Of a stretch of 64,000 nt of DNA, positions 62,109 to 64,000 are shown piece after piece. Below the pieces are notes generated by a model, which did no database searches, was not told where the DNA came from, and was given only the letters and a program-made list of their open reading frames with translations. The translations under genes and the position numbers were made by a program. Position 1 is the stretch's first letter; every line of letters starts with the position of its first letter. Source of the stretch: Clostridium cavendishii DSM 21758 (lineage in GTDB: Bacteria > Bacillota > Clostridia > Clostridiales > Clostridiaceae); NCBI RefSeq assembly GCF_900141845.1, contig NZ_FQZB01000024.1, positions 3,845-67,844 of the forward strand, read 5' to 3'.

Positions 62109-62894
62109 ATGATAAAATTAATAGCAAGTGATATGGATGGCACACTCTTAAATGAAAAGGGAGAGTTAAGTGATGAAATTCACGATGTGCTAAGTAAATT
62201 GGAAAAAGAAAATATACAGTTTGTAGTTTCTAGCGGAAGACAGTATTATAATTTAGTTAATTTTTTTGGAGAAGCGAAGGACAAGCTTTACTATATATCA
62301 GAAAATGGCACATTAATTATGGATAATCAAGGAAATGAAATTTATTCAGATAAATTAGATAATGAAATAGTTAAAGAAATTATAGAAATTATTAGAAATG
62401 TACCTAAATCTGCAGTACTTTTATGTGGTAAAAAAGGCTGTTATATAGAAAGTACAATAGGGAAAATAGTTAATGATGTTAAAGCGAGCTTTAATAATTT
62501 TGAAATAGTTGAAGATTTATTAGAGGTTGAAGATGATATATTAAGGATAGAAATATATCATGAAGAAAATGCTAAAGAAAATTTATATAAATTTTTTGAA
62601 AAATATACAGACAAGCTTCAAGTCATAGCTATTTATAAACATTGGATAGAAATATCAAACCTTGGTGTAAACAAAGGGAGTGCTATAAAAAAACTTCAAG
62701 AAAAATTAGGTGTTTCACCTAAAGAAACTATGGTTTTTGGAGATTATTATAATGATATAGAGATGCTTCAGGGTTCTTATTATAGTTATGCTATGGAAAA
62801 TGCTAAGGATGAAATAAAAAGTTATGCTAGATTTGTAGCTAAAAGGAATTCTGAAAATGGTGTTATTGATAAAATAAAAGAAATAATTTTTTAA
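62109..62894 (+). CDS. Cof-type HAD hydrolase
   Basis: A 261-residue cytoplasmic phosphatase of HAD subfamily IIB. Motif I is LIASDMDGTLLNEKGELSDE (Asp 8 and 10), motif II FVVSSGRQYYNL (about 38), the Lys is in NLGVNKGSAIKKLQEKLGV (about 183) and motif IV is MVFGDYYNDIEMLQGSYYSY (about 205). Family members dephosphorylate sugar phosphates or cofactors. In this cluster it may relieve build-up of phosphorylated uronide or amino-sugar intermediates, which is inference. GGAGAGAGA precedes the ATG. A terminator ends this unit before kduI. Confidence 0.9.
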   Translation: MIKLIASDMDGTLLNEKGELSDEIHDVLSKLEKENIQFVVSSGRQYYNLVNFFGEAKDKLYYISENGTLIMDNQGNEIYSDKLDNEIVKEIIEIIRNVPKSAVLLCGKKGCYIESTIGKIVNDVKASFNNFEIVEDLLEVEDDILRIEIYHEENAKENLYKFFEKYTDKLQVIAIYKHWIEISNLGVNKGSAIKKLQEKLGVSPKETMVFGDYYNDIEMLQGSYYSYAMENAKDEIKSYARFVAKRNSENGVIDKIKEIIF

Positions 62895-62929
62895 TAAATT
62901 ATTGTTAATCTTACTGGCATAAATGATAG

Positions 62930-62960
62930 CCTAGTGATATTTTAGTGTCACTAGGTTTTT
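62930..62960 (+). terminator. Terminator after the HAD hydrolase gene
   Basis: CCTAGTGA and TCACTAGG are perfect complements with a 10-nt loop and five T. It separates the GH88 unit from the kduI unit. Confidence 0.8.
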
Positions 62961-62986
62961 ATATTAGTGTAACACTAATATAAAAA
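62956..62986. promoter_or_regulatory. 31-bp perfect palindrome upstream of kduI
   Basis: Fifteen-base arms (TTTTTATATTAGTGT and its exact complement ACACTAATATAAAAA) around a single A. The centre TTAGTGTAACACTAA is a compact operator-like dyad and shares its half-site with the repeat at 52618. It lies about 135 bases upstream of the -24 element, where an enhancer site for a sigma-54 activator would be expected. Confidence 0.6.
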
Positions 62987-63120
62987 GTGATTTTAATTTT
63001 TATATTATAAAAATTAAATTTAAAGTATTAGATAGTAGCTACAAAAGTAGTAGTTATAAGCGGTTTAACTATATATAAGAAATGCTTATAAAAATAAAAA
63101 TTAGAAGTATAACAGAATTA

Positions 63121-63135
63121 TGGCATGGTAATTGC
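63121..63135 (+). promoter_or_regulatory. Sigma-54 (-24/-12) promoter of kduI
   Basis: TGGCATGGTAATTGC has the same TGGCAT-N5-TTGC form and exact spacing as the promoter at 55645. It is 57 bases upstream of the kduI start. Confidence 0.85.
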
Positions 63136-63191
63136 TTTGTATATATAGTAAATACTAATATTAAAAAATTAAATTTTAGGAGGAAATACAA

Positions 63192-64000
63192 ATGGAAATA
63201 AGATATGCAAATCATCCAGAGGATTCAAAAAGATATACAACAGAAGAGTTAAGAAAGCACTATTTAGTGGAAAAGATATTCAATAAGGACGAGATTAAAT
63301 TAACATACAGCCACGTAGATAGAATAATCTTTGGTGGAGCAATGCCAGTAGAAAGTGAATTAAAGCTTGAAGCAGGTAAAGAAATGGGAGTTAGCTTCTT
63401 CCTTGAAAGAAGGGAAATGGGAATCATAAATATCGGTGGAGAAGGAGTTATAACTCTAGATGGCACTGAATATGAAATGAAAAAACAAGATGGTATGTAT
63501 ATAGGAATGGGAACTAAAGAAGTTTCTTTCAGATCAAAAGATGCTAAGAACCCAGCAAAATTCTATATAAACTCAGTACCAGCTCATCAAAGCTATCCTA
63601 CTGTAAAAATAGATATAAAGAATGCTAATCCAGTTAAGTTAGGTTCTCAAACTACTTTAAATGAAAGAACAATATATCAATATGTTCATCCAAATGTATG
63701 TAAGAGTTGTCAACTTTTAATGGGAATGACAATGTTAGAAACAGCTAATGCATGGAATACAATGCCTTGCCACACTCATGAAAGAAGAATGGAAGTTTAC
63801 TTCTACTTTGATATGGATGAAGACACAAGAGTGTTCCATCTAATGGGTGAACCACAAGAAACTAGACATCTTGTAGTTAAAAATGAAGAAGCTCTTATAT
63901 CACCAAGTTGGTCAATTCATTCAGGAGTAGGTACAAGCAACTATACATTCATATGGGGAATGTGTGGAGAAAATCAAACTTTTGATGATATGGATCATGT
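63192..64000 (+). CDS. kduI: 5-keto-4-deoxyuronate isomerase, 3'-truncated by the window edge
   Basis: The frame runs open from ATG 63192 to the end of the window, giving 269 residues, only a few short of the usual about 276-280. It starts MEIRYANHPEDSKRYTTEEL and contains RIIFGGAMPVESELKLEAGK, NERTIYQYVHPNVCKSCQLL and the zinc-ligand motif PCHTHERRMEVYFYFD (about 196), which are diagnostic for KduI. The enzyme isomerises 4-deoxy-L-threo-5-hexosulose uronate, the sugar released by GH88, toward the KDG pathway. AGGAGG precedes the start and a sigma-54 promoter lies upstream, so later pathway genes (kduD, kdgK, kdgA) probably follow outside the window. Confidence 0.95.
   Translation, partial: MEIRYANHPEDSKRYTTEELRKHYLVEKIFNKDEIKLTYSHVDRIIFGGAMPVESELKLEAGKEMGVSFFLERREMGIINIGGEGVITLDGTEYEMKKQDGMYIGMGTKEVSFRSKDAKNPAKFYINSVPAHQSYPTVKIDIKNANPVKLGSQTTLNERTIYQYVHPNVCKSCQLLMGMTMLETANAWNTMPCHTHERRMEVYFYFDMDEDTRVFHLMGEPQETRHLVVKNEEALISPSWSIHSGVGTSNYTFIWGMCGENQTFDDMDH

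Noticed and set aside
63260..63466. Open frame on the minus strand at the right edge
   Set aside because: It lies inside kduI, which is open to the window end and has every family motif.
1..64000. Mobile elements, prophage or conjugative genes
   Set aside because: No transposase, integrase, phage structural or mobilisation protein was seen. The only repeats are palindromic intergenic elements and the glycosyltransferase duplication.

Overview
The window is very AT-rich, has strong GGAGG-type ribosome binding sites, uses TTG and GTG starts freely, and carries pyruvate:ferredoxin oxidoreductase, PTS sugar uptake, a MATE pump, a tRNA-Gly with encoded CCA and a sigma-54/LevR activator. Together this points to a Firmicute of the Clostridium sensu stricto type. 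That is inference from gene content and codon style; the species cannot be named. No transposase, integrase, phage gene or CRISPR array was seen.

Layout. 1-1.8 kb: 3' part of porA, then porB. 1.9-8.1 kb: MATE pump and AraC regulator, divergent from a Fur-boxed siderophore ABC transporter (two FecCD permeases, ATPase, binding protein). 8.5-12.3 kb: small membrane protein, yaaA, copper ATPase copA. 12.7-21.6 kb: two tandem copies of a membrane glycosyltransferase plus UbiA-type polyprenyl transferase pair. The second copy continues into a HAD phosphatase and two SMR/EamA-like half-transporters and is followed by an OmpR/histidine-kinase pair. A 46-bp identical promoter block with 11-bp tandem repeats lies in front of both the second glycosyltransferase operon and the two-component system. 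21.9-23.9 kb: chemoreceptor. 24.1-32.8 kb: a ten-gene peptidoglycan-sugar salvage operon (murQ, Lac-family PTS, GH4 phosphoglycosidase, amino-sugar kinase, anmK, mupG-like, murR-like).

33.1-49.7 kb: tRNA-Gly(CCC), GNAT, a three-gene PspA operon with a Ser/Gly/Phe-repeat membrane protein, rpsA, pyk, pepD, a MORN-repeat protein, a degenerate GGDEF protein, an M20 amidohydrolase, a lipoprotein, an AI-2E-type transporter, a CHASE4-GGDEF-HD-GYP protein and a DUF1097 protein. 50.0-52.5 kb: GH35 beta-galactosidase and a LUD-domain protein on the minus strand. 52.8-64 kb: a glycosaminoglycan/uronide cluster: LevR-type sigma-54 activator, Man-family PTS (IIA, IIC, IID, IIB), GH88 unsaturated glucuronyl hydrolase, heparinase II/III-like protein, HAD phosphatase, and kduI, which runs off the right edge. 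Good -24/-12 promoters precede both the PTS operon and kduI, so one activator probably serves two transcription units.

Four copies of a two-hairpin intergenic repeat (12.48, 58.40, 59.81 and 62.02 kb) link the glycosyltransferase and uronide regions. Two further large palindromes (3.33 and 8.10 kb) are also unexplained. The candidates most likely to be undescribed are the two-component-controlled polyprenyl-sugar operon with its damaged duplicate, the PspA operon with its repeat protein, and the intergenic repeat family.
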